Both the position numbers and the translations under genes were made by a program. The notes beneath the pieces were generated by a model. The model had not been told where the DNA came from. It did not search any database and was given only the letters and a program-made list of their open reading frames with translations. A stretch of 57,498 nucleotides of DNA from Verrucomicrobiia bacterium (GTDB lineage: Bacteria > Verrucomicrobiota > Verrucomicrobiia > Verrucomicrobiales > DEV007), in contig JAUICH010000032.1 in the NCBI GenBank assembly GCA_030427505.1, positions 1 through 57,498 on the forward strand, given 5' to 3'. Each line of letters begins with the position of its first letter. Position 1 is the first letter of the stretch. Below, in pieces: positions 35,159 through 43,478 of this stretch.

Positions 35159-35700
35159 ACAGGCTACTGACTGAACCGGGGGCGGCGATGGCCGGGGCTC
35201 CGGGGGGAAACGGAACGGGAAATCCGTTGGCGTATCCGGCGGCGCGGGCGGGCGAGGGCTCGCCGGCGAACGCGGCCCCGGTCGCGGACGCGGACCCTAA
35301 CAGTGTGTCAAACCCTAACAGTGTGGCGAACCCGGTGACCTCCGGGGGCATGCCGGGCGGCGGGAGTCTGGCCGCGGGGAATGCGCCGAAAGGTTCCCTG
35401 GGCAAGGGGCCGGGGAGTAAACGGACGCCCACGGCGGCGGAGCTGCTGACGCGGGCGCGGGCGCAGGCGGCGGACATCCGGGGAAAGGGGCGCCGGGCGC
35501 ACCGGTCTTATAATAAATGGGTAGAGACGGTCCGGCTGCTGCGCGCGGAGCTGTGCACGTTTTCCTCCATCCACCAATGGCTGATGGGGGCGGACCCGGA
35601 GTTTGCCGCGCTGAAGTGCACGGTGCCGCAGTTTGAGGCGGCGATGAGCAAGCGCCTGTCCCGCGAAGCGCGGGAGCGCGGAGCCAAACAAAGATCCTGA
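35155..35700 (+). CDS. Hypothetical protein of the replication module
   Basis: 181 residues, overlapping the preceding gene by 4 nt, with a good Shine-Dalgarno sequence (aaaggag) before ATG 35155. The first 85 residues are low-complexity Ala/Gly/Pro/Asn. The C-terminal 95 are basic and helical (KRTPTAAELLTRARAQAA, SYNKWVETVRLLRAELCTF, HQWLMGADPEFAAL, QFEAAMSKRLSR), with the form of a small helix-turn-helix-type DNA-binding domain. Similar small basic proteins are common in plasmid and phage early regions. The exact function is not recognised. Confidence 0.6.
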   Translation: MNRLLTEPGAAMAGAPGGNGTGNPLAYPAARAGEGSPANAAPVADADPNSVSNPNSVANPVTSGGMPGGGSLAAGNAPKGSLGKGPGSKRTPTAAELLTRARAQAADIRGKGRRAHRSYNKWVETVRLLRAELCTFSSIHQWLMGADPEFAALKCTVPQFEAAMSKRLSREARERGAKQRS

Positions 35701-35711
35701 CAAAATCACCA

Positions 35712-36008
35712 ATGATGAATCTGACTTTACCAAACGGGTTTTTCCTTTTCCTCCCCGCCCAGGCAGGTCCGAACCGTCCTGGAGACGAGGGCGGCGCGGC
35801 CGGGGGACTGCCGGTGCCGCCACCGTTCTACCATGCGGCGCCGCTCCCCTGGGGCATCTATCCGTGCGCTCGTTCCGCGTTCACCAACGCGGCGGCCTGG
35901 GTGGGGAGACGGCTTTCTCTGAACGGCGCTCCGGAGGTGCCGAAGGGGGGGAGCAAACTAAACGGAACCGGACGGAACTGTACTGAACCGGGATTTCTCT
36001 ATATATAG
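35712..36008 (+). CDS. Possible small hypothetical protein
   Basis: 98 residues, starting ATGATG at 35712. It is Pro/Gly-rich with a hydrophobic N-terminus (LPNGFFLFLPAQAG) and no recognised domain. It lies in the same direction between two genes of the replication module, but the composition is weakly protein-like and the end falls in the promoter-like AT stretch at 36000-36008, so it may be chance. Confidence 0.3.
   Translation: MMNLTLPNGFFLFLPAQAGPNRPGDEGGAAGGLPVPPPFYHAAPLPWGIYPCARSAFTNAAAWVGRRLSLNGAPEVPKGGSKLNGTGRNCTEPGFLYI
36000..36008 (+). promoter_or_regulatory. TATATATAG box upstream of 36033
   Basis: An AT-rich TATATATAG 25 nt before the ATG at 36033, in otherwise very GC-rich DNA. 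Similar boxes precede the genes at 36843 (36836-36842) and 41451 (41425-41433). They may be -10-like promoter elements of the module. Confidence 0.4.
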
Positions 36009-36032
36009 AACCCAAACCCTATAGCTAAGCGA

Positions 36033-36467
36033 ATGAATCTACCTTTTTTGAAATGCGGCCGCTCGGCCTTTGCGGTGGTCCGGACGGACCTGGAAACGAT
36101 GGAGGCGCTGCTGCGGGAGGCGGAGGCGCGGCGCCTGGACTTTGACGCGCTGCTCGCGGAACGGGTATCGCGCCCGTGGAGGCTGGCGCCGCCGTTCCCG
36201 GATGGAGACGCGAATGGGGACCCGATTGGGGAAGGGGCGCCTGAGTTGCGCTACGAGTCGAGCCCGGTGGCGGGGCCTGTTTCGGCGCCCCATGCCGCTC
36301 CCGCTGCTGTTCCCGCGCCGTCGCCGCCCCCATGGCTGGAGGACTACGACGTGGGCCCGGACTTTTCCCGCCCGGAAACGCCGGTGGTGCTGGGCCTGGA
36401 TGAGGCGCTGCGCCGGGGCGGTTGGCGGGTGGGGTGCGGGGTGACGGCAGGCGATGAGATGGAGTGA
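36033..36467 (+). CDS. Hypothetical protein of the replication module
   Basis: 144 residues. The first 50 contain a helical segment (RTDLETMEALLREAEARRLDFDALLAE), and the remainder is Pro/Ala-rich with a weakly structured C-terminal part (VLGLDEALRRGGWRVG). It is soluble, with no signal peptide. ATG 36033 follows 'agctaagcga' and the TATATATAG box. Downstream lies a tandem-repeat field, so it may end an operon. No family recognised. Confidence 0.5.
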   Translation: MNLPFLKCGRSAFAVVRTDLETMEALLREAEARRLDFDALLAERVSRPWRLAPPFPDGDANGDPIGEGAPELRYESSPVAGPVSAPHAAPAAVPAPSPPPWLEDYDVGPDFSRPETPVVLGLDEALRRGGWRVGCGVTAGDEME

Positions 36468-36512
36468 GGATGCTGGGGCGTGGCGGCGTTTGGCGACAGA
36501 TGGGGAGATGGG

Positions 36513-36560
36513 GAGACAAGGAGACAAGGAGACAAGGAGACAAGGAGACAAGGAGACAAG
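36513..36560 (+). repeat. 8-bp microsatellite (gagacaag)x6
   Basis: Six exact tandem copies of GAGACAAG. It leads into longer imperfect repeats of about 48 bp based on 'ggaatcggagcgaagcgg ... gcagtgaagtcaaac' that continue to about 36790. Confidence 0.85.
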
Positions 36561-36790
36561 GAATCGGAGCGAAGCGGAGATAGACGGAACGCAGTGAAGT
36601 CAAACAAGGAATCGGAGCGCAGCGGAGATGGACGGAACGCAGTGAAGTCAAACAAGGAATCGGAGCGAAGCGGAAACGAAGGCGTAGCCTGAGCTAGCCG
36701 GAGCAACGCGCAGGCAAATGGACAACCGCAGGTAGCCGGAGCTTAGCGAAGGCAAAGTGCAGCGAAGTCAAACTAGGAATTGGAGTGTGG
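36561..36790. repeat. Minisatellite block 'ggaatcggagcgaagcgg', copy 1
   Basis: Imperfect repeats of about 48 bp, also at 37553-37875 and 39730-39965. The blocks share segments such as 'aaggcgtagcctgagttagc' and 'ggacaaccgcaggtagccgg'. No gene. Confidence 0.75.
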
Positions 36791-36842
36791 CGGGGATGGG
36801 TGAAGCGGAGTGAACTCTAACAAGAGCACAAGGAATATATAG

Positions 36843-37169
36843 ATGATCGCGATGTCTTTTTACTATTGGCACGATGTGTTTGCGTGGTCGCTCATTGCGG
36901 CGCAGGCGGTGGCGATTACGTGGCTGGCGGGGGACCGGCATTCGCTGCGGGAAATGAACCGTTTGCACGAGGCGAACTGGCGCCTATTCCGGCGCACGAT
37001 GCGGGAATGGTGCGCGGACGGAACGGCCAGGAGCGATGAATCGCCAGAGGGCGCGGTATGTAGAGAAGGAAAGACCCGGAGGGAGGTGGAGTGTCCTGAC
37101 AAACCCACCTATTGGCGGACCGGGGACGGCGGGAAGGCCACGGGCACGCCGCGGGAGACGCTGGAGTGA
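36843..37169 (+). CDS. Small membrane-anchored protein of the module
   Basis: 108 residues. An N-terminal helix (about 13-30, VFAWSLIAAQAVAITWLAG) is followed by a basic, soluble, Arg-rich part (NRLHEANWRLFRRTMREWCADG) and a polar tail that is probably disordered. A TATATAG sequence abuts ATG 36843. The size and placement are typical of phage-type early genes of unknown role. The last third reads poorly as protein. Confidence 0.45.
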   Translation: MIAMSFYYWHDVFAWSLIAAQAVAITWLAGDRHSLREMNRLHEANWRLFRRTMREWCADGTARSDESPEGAVCREGKTRREVECPDKPTYWRTGDGGKATGTPRETLE

Positions 37170-37304
37170 GTGCCTGACCGCAGACCCTCTGACGGATCGC
37201 GGCGGCGAGATAGTGGCGCTGAACCCTGGAGGCGATCCGGAATCTTTATACTAACGAGAAAAACCAAGCAAGAACGAAACCAAACAACCAAGGAAGGGAA
37301 TGAT

Positions 37305-37541
37305 ATGAAATCCATCGGCTATACCTGTGACGCCTGTGGCGAGGAGGAGGGCGTGACGCACCTGGAAATGGAGGAAGATCTCACGCGCCCGCTGCTGGAC
37401 CTGCTGCGGGACTACGACCTGCCGCGCGGCTGGACGGTCACGGACGAGGGCGAGACGTTCTGCCCCTGGTGCACGGAGGATCGCGATCGCGACCTGGCGG
37501 AGGAAATGGCCGCCGCCGCGGTGCAGGCCCTGGCGTCGTGA
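37305..37541 (+). CDS. Small zinc-ribbon protein
   Basis: 78 residues with two Cys pairs: CDAC near residues 8-11 and CPWC near 55-58. These could bind one zinc ion as a ribbon, a form common in phage and plasmid small proteins that touch nucleic acid or protein partners. The middle is an acidic helical segment (DLTRPLLDLLRDYDLP). ATG 37305 is preceded by a strong ribosome-binding site (aaggaaggga). It lies between repeat blocks in the replication module. Role unknown. Confidence 0.65.
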   Translation: MKSIGYTCDACGEEEGVTHLEMEEDLTRPLLDLLRDYDLPRGWTVTDEGETFCPWCTEDRDRDLAEEMAAAAVQALAS

Positions 37542-37552
37542 GGGCGGGATTG

Positions 37553-37875
37553 GGAGACAAGGAGACAAGGAATCGGAGCGAAGCGGAGATAGACGGAACG
37601 CAGTGAAGTCAAACAAGGAATCGGAGCGAAGCGGAGATAGACGGAGCGCAGCGAAGTCAAACAAGGAATCGGAGCGAAGCGGATATAGACAACCGCAGGT
37701 AGCCGGAGCGTAGCGAAGGCAAAGCGCAGCGAAGTCAAACAAGGAATCGGAGTGCAGCGGAAACGAAGGCGTAGCCTGAGTTAACCGGAGCAACGCGTAG
37801 GCAAATGGACAACCGCAGGTAGCCGGAGCGTAGCGAAGTCAAACAAGGAATCGGAGCGCAGCGAAGTCGAACGGT
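37553..37875. repeat. Minisatellite block 'ggaatcggagcgaagcgg', copy 2
   Basis: About six imperfect units of the same repeat family as 36561-36790. The open frames on the minus strand are mirror frames of the repeat. Confidence 0.75.
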
Positions 37876-38230
37876 TATCTAACTAGATACTCGGGTGATT
37901 GGAGGATGAGGATGACTTGTAGGTGTATTTCTATATATATGGCGTCTTTCACGGTACTGAGGCGAAGCCTCTTTGGGGTGCGGCGATTCTTCGCTGCTTT
38001 CGCTCGGTATCAGGATCAGAGAACTTCGATTTATCGTGATTGGCGGGCGAATGGGTCGATAAAGGCGCCAGCCATACAGTTCAACATATCCGGCCCCGTT
38101 ACTTGTGATGCTTCTGTTCACTGAATCGTGCGCCACTTCCCAAAGCGTCGAAGGATAGCTGGTTCGAACCGGATGGGCAGGTCCAAGTAAACTTCGCTTC
38201 GCTACCGATTGGAAATGCATAGGGGCAATT
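37876..38230. other. Gene-poor stretch with a palindromic repeat
   Basis: It contains a copy of the 'gcgaagcctctttggggtgcggcgattcttcgc' palindrome family that also occurs near 40960, 43115 and 54140. The short frame at 37906-38124 runs through this repeat and is not credible. Confidence 0.45.
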
Positions 38231-38257
38231 TTGCCAGAGCTGAACTTTTCACTCATT

Positions 38258-38602
38258 ATGAAACCGGAACCAGAAGACCAGGAACCTATGCTGCTCACTG
38301 AGGCGTTCCGAATGACCGCCCCGGCTTCGCCTCCGCCGGCGGAAACCGAGGGAGGGGCGGCTCCTGAGCCCGAGGTGACGCTGAAGGCGGACGACGAGGC
38401 TGATGCCGGAGGAAGCGAAGAGACCTTCTTCGCCCAGGGCGATCCCATGGAAGGGCGGCGTTCGCGCTACCGGGCGCGCTGCCTGGCGGGGCTGGTGCCG
38501 GCGCGGCAGCGGCGGTCGATGCGGGCGCGGGTGCGGGCGGGGCACTCGGGCATCCGCCCCAGGCCGCTGCGGGGTCGGCTTTTTCCTGACACGGTAGTTT
38601 AG
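38258..38602 (+). CDS. Hypothetical basic C-tail protein
   Basis: 114 residues. The first half is acidic and Pro/Ala-rich; the second half is very basic (RRSRYRARCLAGLVPARQRRSMRARVRAGHSGIRPRP), suggesting nucleic-acid contact. ATG 38258 was chosen; an in-frame TTG at 38231 is possible. It is the first gene of a trio (38258, 38629, 38952) separated by 26 and 86 nt. No recognised family. Confidence 0.45.
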   Translation: MKPEPEDQEPMLLTEAFRMTAPASPPPAETEGGAAPEPEVTLKADDEADAGGSEETFFAQGDPMEGRRSRYRARCLAGLVPARQRRSMRARVRAGHSGIRPRPLRGRLFPDTVV

Positions 38603-38628
38603 CGAATAACGGAAGAAATAAGAAAACC

Positions 38629-38865
38629 ATGAAGAGCACGGACTTCGAAGACCTGGACGCGCTGCGGCGGAAGATGACGCCACGCGACTATCGGGACCTG
38701 CTGTATGGCCGCATTCTGACGCTGGCGGACGCGAAGATGCACGAGTGGAACCGGGCGCAGGACATTGCCTCCGGCACGGACCTGGCGCTGCAGGAACGGT
38801 ACGCCAATCAACTGCTGGAAGAGCTCCGCCGGCTGGAGGACGCGGAGCTAACGCACATCCTGTAG
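38629..38865 (+). CDS. Small helical hypothetical protein
   Basis: 78 residues, almost wholly helical with balanced charge (FEDLDALRRKMTPRDYRDLL, then LQERYANQLLEELRRLEDAEL). It probably forms a coiled coil. ATG 38629 follows a purine-rich stretch (ggaagaaataagaaaa). It lies 26 nt after the previous gene in the same direction. No family recognised. Confidence 0.55.
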   Translation: MKSTDFEDLDALRRKMTPRDYRDLLYGRILTLADAKMHEWNRAQDIASGTDLALQERYANQLLEELRRLEDAELTHIL

Positions 38866-38951
38866 CCGGAATGCGTGGCCGGGGAAGAGACCGCTTTTGA
38901 GGAATCTAGTCTAACACAATCACCAAACACGAGAACCACCAAGAAACCAAG

Positions 38952-39500
38952 ATGAACCAAAACGATACGCAGATGCCGGCCACGGCCACGGCGCCCAGGG
39001 CCATAGAAGTGAACTGTTATCTCGCGGGCTGCACGCGGCGCGCGGACCGGACGGTGGGCATTCGCCTGGTGACCACGGCGGAGGCGCCGCCGGAGCTGAT
39101 GACGGCGCTGGACCTGCTGCACCAGGCGGACGTGACGGTGCTGCTGGCCCAGCACCGGGAGGCGGAGATCGAGAACTTCGACGCGCCGCGCAATGCCCGC
39201 GGGCACACGCCTAGCCAGGAGATGCGCTTTGCCCTCTACGGGCTGTATCGCCAGTTGGAAGACGCCGGCGCGGTGGCGGTGCCGTTCGAAACGTTCTACG
39301 CGCAAGAAATGCGCAAGATGATCGCCCGCATTCGCTACGGCGGCGATCTGGCAAGGCCGGAGGATCGCCTGACCTGGGATGAAGGTGGGGCGGAACCGGA
39401 GGAGGAATCGGCGTTGGAGGCGGAAGCGGAGGCAGAGGTGGAAGGAACTCCCGGCGACCAGCCTGGGTGTCAGTGCCTGGCGGAGGCGGGCAGTCATTAG
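38952..39500 (+). CDS. Hypothetical acidic-tail protein
   Basis: 182 residues. The core (about 17-145) mixes strands (AIEVNCYLAGCTRRADRTVGIRLV, ADVTVLLAQHRE) and helices (MTALDLLHQ, LYGLYRQLEDAG) and ends in a basic helix (FYAQEMRKMIARIRYGG). The last 35 residues are strongly acidic, as in single-strand-binding or other replication accessory proteins; that link is only suggestive. ATG 38952 follows 'aagaaaccaag'. It is followed by non-coding DNA and a repeat block. Confidence 0.55.
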   Translation: MNQNDTQMPATATAPRAIEVNCYLAGCTRRADRTVGIRLVTTAEAPPELMTALDLLHQADVTVLLAQHREAEIENFDAPRNARGHTPSQEMRFALYGLYRQLEDAGAVAVPFETFYAQEMRKMIARIRYGGDLARPEDRLTWDEGGAEPEEESALEAEAEAEVEGTPGDQPGCQCLAEAGSH

Positions 39501-39729
39501 CGGGCGCGCCGCGCGTGGCGAGGAAGAGCCCCGGTAACTTTGGATGTGGCGGGCGAACTGTGTAAGCCCCGCCGGGGACAGGGTGGGTGCGCGCTTTCCC
39601 GGGCTGAGAATTTCTGGGTAGGGTGCGATCGAAGTTTCCGGGGCGTTTGGGGGCGTGGCGAGGTGGATGAGGTAGTGGGGCGGGCGTGGCTGGGTGTTGG
39701 GCGGCCGGTTTCCCAGACAGGGAGATGGG

Positions 39730-39965
39730 GAGACAAGGAATCGGAGCGCAGCGGAAACGAAGGCGTAGCCTGAGTTAGCCGGAGCAACGCGTAGGCAAAT
39801 AGACAACCGCAGGTAGCCGGAGCGTAGCGAAGGCAAAACGCAGTGAAGTCAAACAAGGAATCGGAGCGCAGCGGAAACGAAGGCGTAGCCTGAGTTAGCC
39901 GGAGCAACGCGTAGGCAAATGGACAACCGCAGGTAGCCGGAGCGTAGCGAAGGCAAGGCGGAGTA
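39730..39965. repeat. Minisatellite block 'ggaatcggagcgcagcgg', copy 3
   Basis: The third block of the family seen at 36561 and 37553. Two long nearly identical units are visible. Confidence 0.7.
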
Positions 39966-40198
39966 AATGTGAATGAGGAATGGGAGTGTGGCGAACATCG
40001 CCGGTTAAGGAATGGGCGCCGGAGGCTTGAAGGTGGAACGCGACCTCCGGGCGCGTTCGCGAACGCGGTAGCCGGGAACGATGGGCAAGGAGTTTAGGAC
40101 ATTAGAAGTCGCTGCCTGGCCTGGATGAGAAACGTGGATCTGGGCAAATATAGAATGTGCGGAATGCGCCTGAGAAATGAAATCGAAACGAAGCTAGA

Positions 40199-40402
40199 TA
40201 ATGAAAACAAACACCGGCCTGGAAGGCCGCACGCGCAAAGCAAAGGGCTTTAGCCCTGGTAATAGGTTAGTATAGAAATTGCGGGCTGGAGGCCCGCTCG
40301 CGGGCGACTCGAAAGCCGGCTCCACGCCGGGGGTTCCGCCCATAGGCCGTCCGCCGGTGAAAAATCGATGAGCCGGGCGTCCGCGAGCGGACCTCCAGCC
40401 CG
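40199..40402. repeat. 204-bp palindromic repeat, copy 1
   Basis: It begins 'atgaaaacaaacaccggcct' and is repeated nearly identically at 40616-40819. It contains complementary arms ('gcgggctggaggcccgctcg' and 'gcgagcggacctccagcccg'). The 40403-40520 interval holds further inverted arms ('gggctaaagcccttcgcttt'). Confidence 0.8.
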
Positions 40403-40615
40403 CATTGAAAATAGGATGCGCGGATTCCAGGGCTAAAGCCCTTCGCTTTGCGCGTGCGGGCTTCCAGCCCGCGAAAGGGGTTTTGCTGGAGGCCCGCTCG
40501 CGGGCTTGGTGTGGTGGCTTGAGGCACAAAGCCAACATATTCGAGTCAGATCAGAGAATGTAGGTAAAGAGGCGGTGGAGAAAACAGATGAAAGAAAACG
40601 GTAACGAAGCGAGAC

Positions 40616-40819
40616 GATGAAAACAAACACCGGCCTGGAAGGCCGAACGCGCAAAGCGAAGGGCTTTAGCCCTGGTAATAGGTTAGTATAGAAATTGCGG
40701 GCTGGAGGCCCGCTCGCGGGCGACTCGAAAGCCGGCTCCACGCCGGAGGTTCCGCCCATAGGCCGTCCTCCGGTGAAAAATCGATAAGCCGGGCGTCCGC
40801 GAGCGGACCTCCAGCCCGC
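40616..40819. repeat. 204-bp palindromic repeat, copy 2
   Basis: The second copy of the unit at 40199-40402. It carries the same 'gcgggctggaggcccgctcg' arm and internal 'gccggctccacgccgg'. Confidence 0.8.
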
Positions 40820-41424
40820 GTGGAAGTATCAGACGGTCAGAAAGTGAGACAGTCAGAAGATCAGAACATCAGACGCCCAGGATCCCACGGTTCGTGCCAA
40901 GTAAGTAAAGCGGCGGATGGGACGAAAACCAAAAGACACGCTTTTGAATCCGGTAGCGAAGCGAAGCTTCTCTGGACCTGCCTGCCCGGTTCAATCCGGC
41001 GGTCCTTCCTGATCCTTTTCCCAAAACTCACATACTTCATAACATAAGCTGCATTGGGTCTAAAATGTCCGCCGAATCCCAGAATGGCCGGGGAAGCGAA
41101 GCTTCCGTGGAGTGCGCCGATCAGAATCGGCGCTTTGTGGCAGGCAGCCGGAGGCGCGGCGGGGGCAAGGCGCTTTCGCCCTTTCTGACCGGTGGCTCTT
41201 TCCCTCATTCGCTGGCGGGGCTGGGCCGTGGGAGGGAAACCCTTCAGGCCCGGCAAGATTTTCCCCGAAAGCTATCGGGCATGACGGAAGGAGGACGCCC
41301 CTGCAAGAGGGATCAGGGCAATGGCTCTTCGCATTCCACTTTGCTTTGCGTCGTGTGCTTTGCATTGCGCGGGCTCGCGTGGGCCTGACGCCCGGACGCT
41401 TTTCTTAACTAGATAAAACATCAC
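40820..41424. other. Intergenic stretch with REP-like palindromes
   Basis: It contains 'gaagcgaagcttctctggac' (near 40966) and the related 'ggggaagcgaagcttccgtg' (near 41090), both relatives of the palindromes at 43115 and 54140. The frames on either strand are repeat-derived. Confidence 0.45.
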
Positions 41425-41450
41425 TATATATATACGGAAAACTTTCTATC

Positions 41451-42932
41451 ATGGCGGGAGACTGGATAAAAATGGACGTGAACCTCCACGAGAAACCGGA
41501 GGTCATACAACTTTCAAGCGCGCTGAGCATGGATCGCTATGCGGTGGTGGGGCGGCTGCACCGGCTGTGGTCGTGGTTCGATCTGCACTCCGCCGATGGC
41601 CGCGTGGCGGGTGTTACCGCGTGTTACCTGGATGAGCTGGCGGGGCAGCCGGGCTTTTCCCAGGCGCTGCGGCAGGTGGGGTGGCTGGAGGAGCGCGGCG
41701 GCGGCGAACTGGTGGTGCCGAATTTCGACCGGCACAACGGCCAGTCCGCCAAACGCCGCGCCGAAGCCACGGAGCGAAAGCGGAAGTCGCGCGGAAACCA
41801 GGAGGAGCCAGAGCCGGAGGCGGAGCTGGGCCTGGCGCTGGATACGAACGCGAAGGCGAACGCGAACTCCCGGACTCCGGGCCGGGCCGGCGGGGCGCCC
41901 CATGCCGGTGGCGCAGCGGGCGCGACGGCTGGTGTGGCCGCGGTGGCGCCGGTACCGGCTGGAACGAAGGCAGATGCCACGCTGGAGGCCGCCGCTTCGG
42001 AATGGGAGATCGAGCTTGTAAGGCGGGAAGCGGGCGAGACGGAGGACGGCGCGGCTGCCGGCGCGGCGAATGGCGCGGGGGTAACCGCCAGCCCTGGCCG
42101 GAAAAATTTGGCGGTTCCCTTTATGTCACACTTTTTGTGTGACCAAAGTGTGACCAGAGAAGAGAAGAGAAGAATAGATAATGAGAGAGAGCGAGAGAGC
42201 GCGCGCGGGCCCGCGCCCCCGAGTGGGGCCGATGGATCTGCTGACGAACCGGAGCGCGGGCCATCCCTCTCGCCTGACTTGGAAAATGAGAAAGTAGTTC
42301 AAGGCTCAGGCCGTGGAGCGGGAGCTGGGTCCTGTCCCGCTCCTGGCCTTGTCGCCGGTGGCGGCGGTAGCGCCGGTGACGTGGAGGGGCGAGCTGCTCC
42401 GGACGGCCGCCGGGACGGGGCGCGGGAAGGCTCGGGCGGAAGCCCGGGGAGTGGCGCTCCGCCGGGCGGTGCAGGGGGTGGCCGCTACCCCGCGGAGTTC
42501 GAGGCTTTTTGGCGAGCTTATCCGAAAAAGGTAGGAAAGGGCGCGGCCTTTGGCGCGTGGAAAGAGGCCCGGGGCCGGCCGGGGCGGGAGGAGTTGCTGG
42601 CCCGGGTGGCCGAGCAGCGCCGTTCCCGGCAGTGGCGGCAGGACGAGGGGCGCTTCATACCGCTGCCGGTCACCTGGCTGAACGAACGCCGCTGGGAAGA
42701 CGCCGCGGAGGTGGAGGTCGCGGCCGTGGATGAGGATGGTGGCGATGTCAGGGAGCGGCCGCGCGCTTCGCGGCGGAAGTCGCCGTCGCCGTCATCATCG
42801 CCGCCGCCGCAGTCTTCCTCCTCGTATTCGGGCTCGTCAGGCGGAGCGGGGCCGGGAGACGGGTTTCGGCGAAGGCGGCCGGAGCCCCCGCTGCCGACAC
42901 GGGAGGAGATCGAGGCGGCGCTTAGGTTATGA
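41451..42932 (+). CDS. Phage O-like replication initiation protein
   Basis: 493 residues. The first 120 residues (GDWIKMDVNLHEKPEVIQL ... AVVGRLHRLWSWFDLHSADG) match the N-terminal domain of phage replication proteins, which usually bind the origin. The long middle (about 120-355) is low-complexity Gly/Ala/Pro. The C-terminal part (FEAFWRAYPKKVGKGAAFGAW ... GRFIPLPVTWLNERRW) is the domain typical of phage or plasmid replication proteins that recruit the helicase machinery. The next same-strand gene at 43479 encodes a helicase-loader-like ATPase, giving the classic O-P pair. ATG 41451 follows a TATATATATA box; no Shine-Dalgarno sequence is visible. Confidence 0.75.
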   Translation: MAGDWIKMDVNLHEKPEVIQLSSALSMDRYAVVGRLHRLWSWFDLHSADGRVAGVTACYLDELAGQPGFSQALRQVGWLEERGGGELVVPNFDRHNGQSAKRRAEATERKRKSRGNQEEPEPEAELGLALDTNAKANANSRTPGRAGGAPHAGGAAGATAGVAAVAPVPAGTKADATLEAAASEWEIELVRREAGETEDGAAAGAANGAGVTASPGRKNLAVPFMSHFLCDQSVTREEKRRIDNERERESARGPAPPSGADGSADEPERGPSLSPDLENEKVVQGSGRGAGAGSCPAPGLVAGGGGSAGDVEGRAAPDGRRDGAREGSGGSPGSGAPPGGAGGGRYPAEFEAFWRAYPKKVGKGAAFGAWKEARGRPGREELLARVAEQRRSRQWRQDEGRFIPLPVTWLNERRWEDAAEVEVAAVDEDGGDVRERPRASRRKSPSPSSSPPPQSSSSYSGSSGGAGPGDGFRRRRPEPPLPTREEIEAALRL

Positions 42933-43478
42933 GTTGGGGTGGGGGCCATCGGCCGTGACGCGGTAAACCGGATGCGGAAACGGGATACAGATACAGGTCT
43001 GGAGGAGAGGGGATGTGGAGTTCTGCTCTGTGGAGGTCGCTTTGTGAAAGGTGGAACGCGATCTCCGAGCGCGTGCGACGAAGGACCCCACGGTATCCCT
43101 CATCCCGGTAACGGAGCGCAGCCTCTTTGGGTCTGTCCTTCCGGCTCGGACCGGCGATCCTTCGCCGCTCCGGGATGGCGGGCGCGATTCGCCAGAAGGC
43201 TGGTACGTGAGAGTGGCATGGGTTCACAATAGGGGCCGTGAGACAGTTGTGAGGTTAGACGCGGGATACGAATCGGACGCGGAGCCGGAGATGACCAGCC
43301 GGAGATAGCCGGAGCGAAGCAAGAACGAAACGAAACGAAACGAAGCACAAGCCAACGCGGGACGCGGGACACAAGATTTTCGAATGCTGGGTGCGTCCGG
43401 TGATGTGCCTGGCGGTTTCCCGGATGCTGGCATGGAGGCGCAAACTTTTAACCTAAGAAAGGACGGAAGAAAGACATC
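42933..43478. other. Intergenic stretch before the loader gene
   Basis: It contains a 'cggagcgcagcctctttggg ... tccggctcggaccggcgatccttcgccgct' palindrome related to those near 40960 and 54140. No plausible gene; 'aaggacgg' before ATG 43479 is a reasonable ribosome-binding site. Confidence 0.4.

Noticed and set aside
36513-36790. Possible CRISPR array
   Set aside because: Repeats are tandem or nearly so, without unique spacers of constant length.
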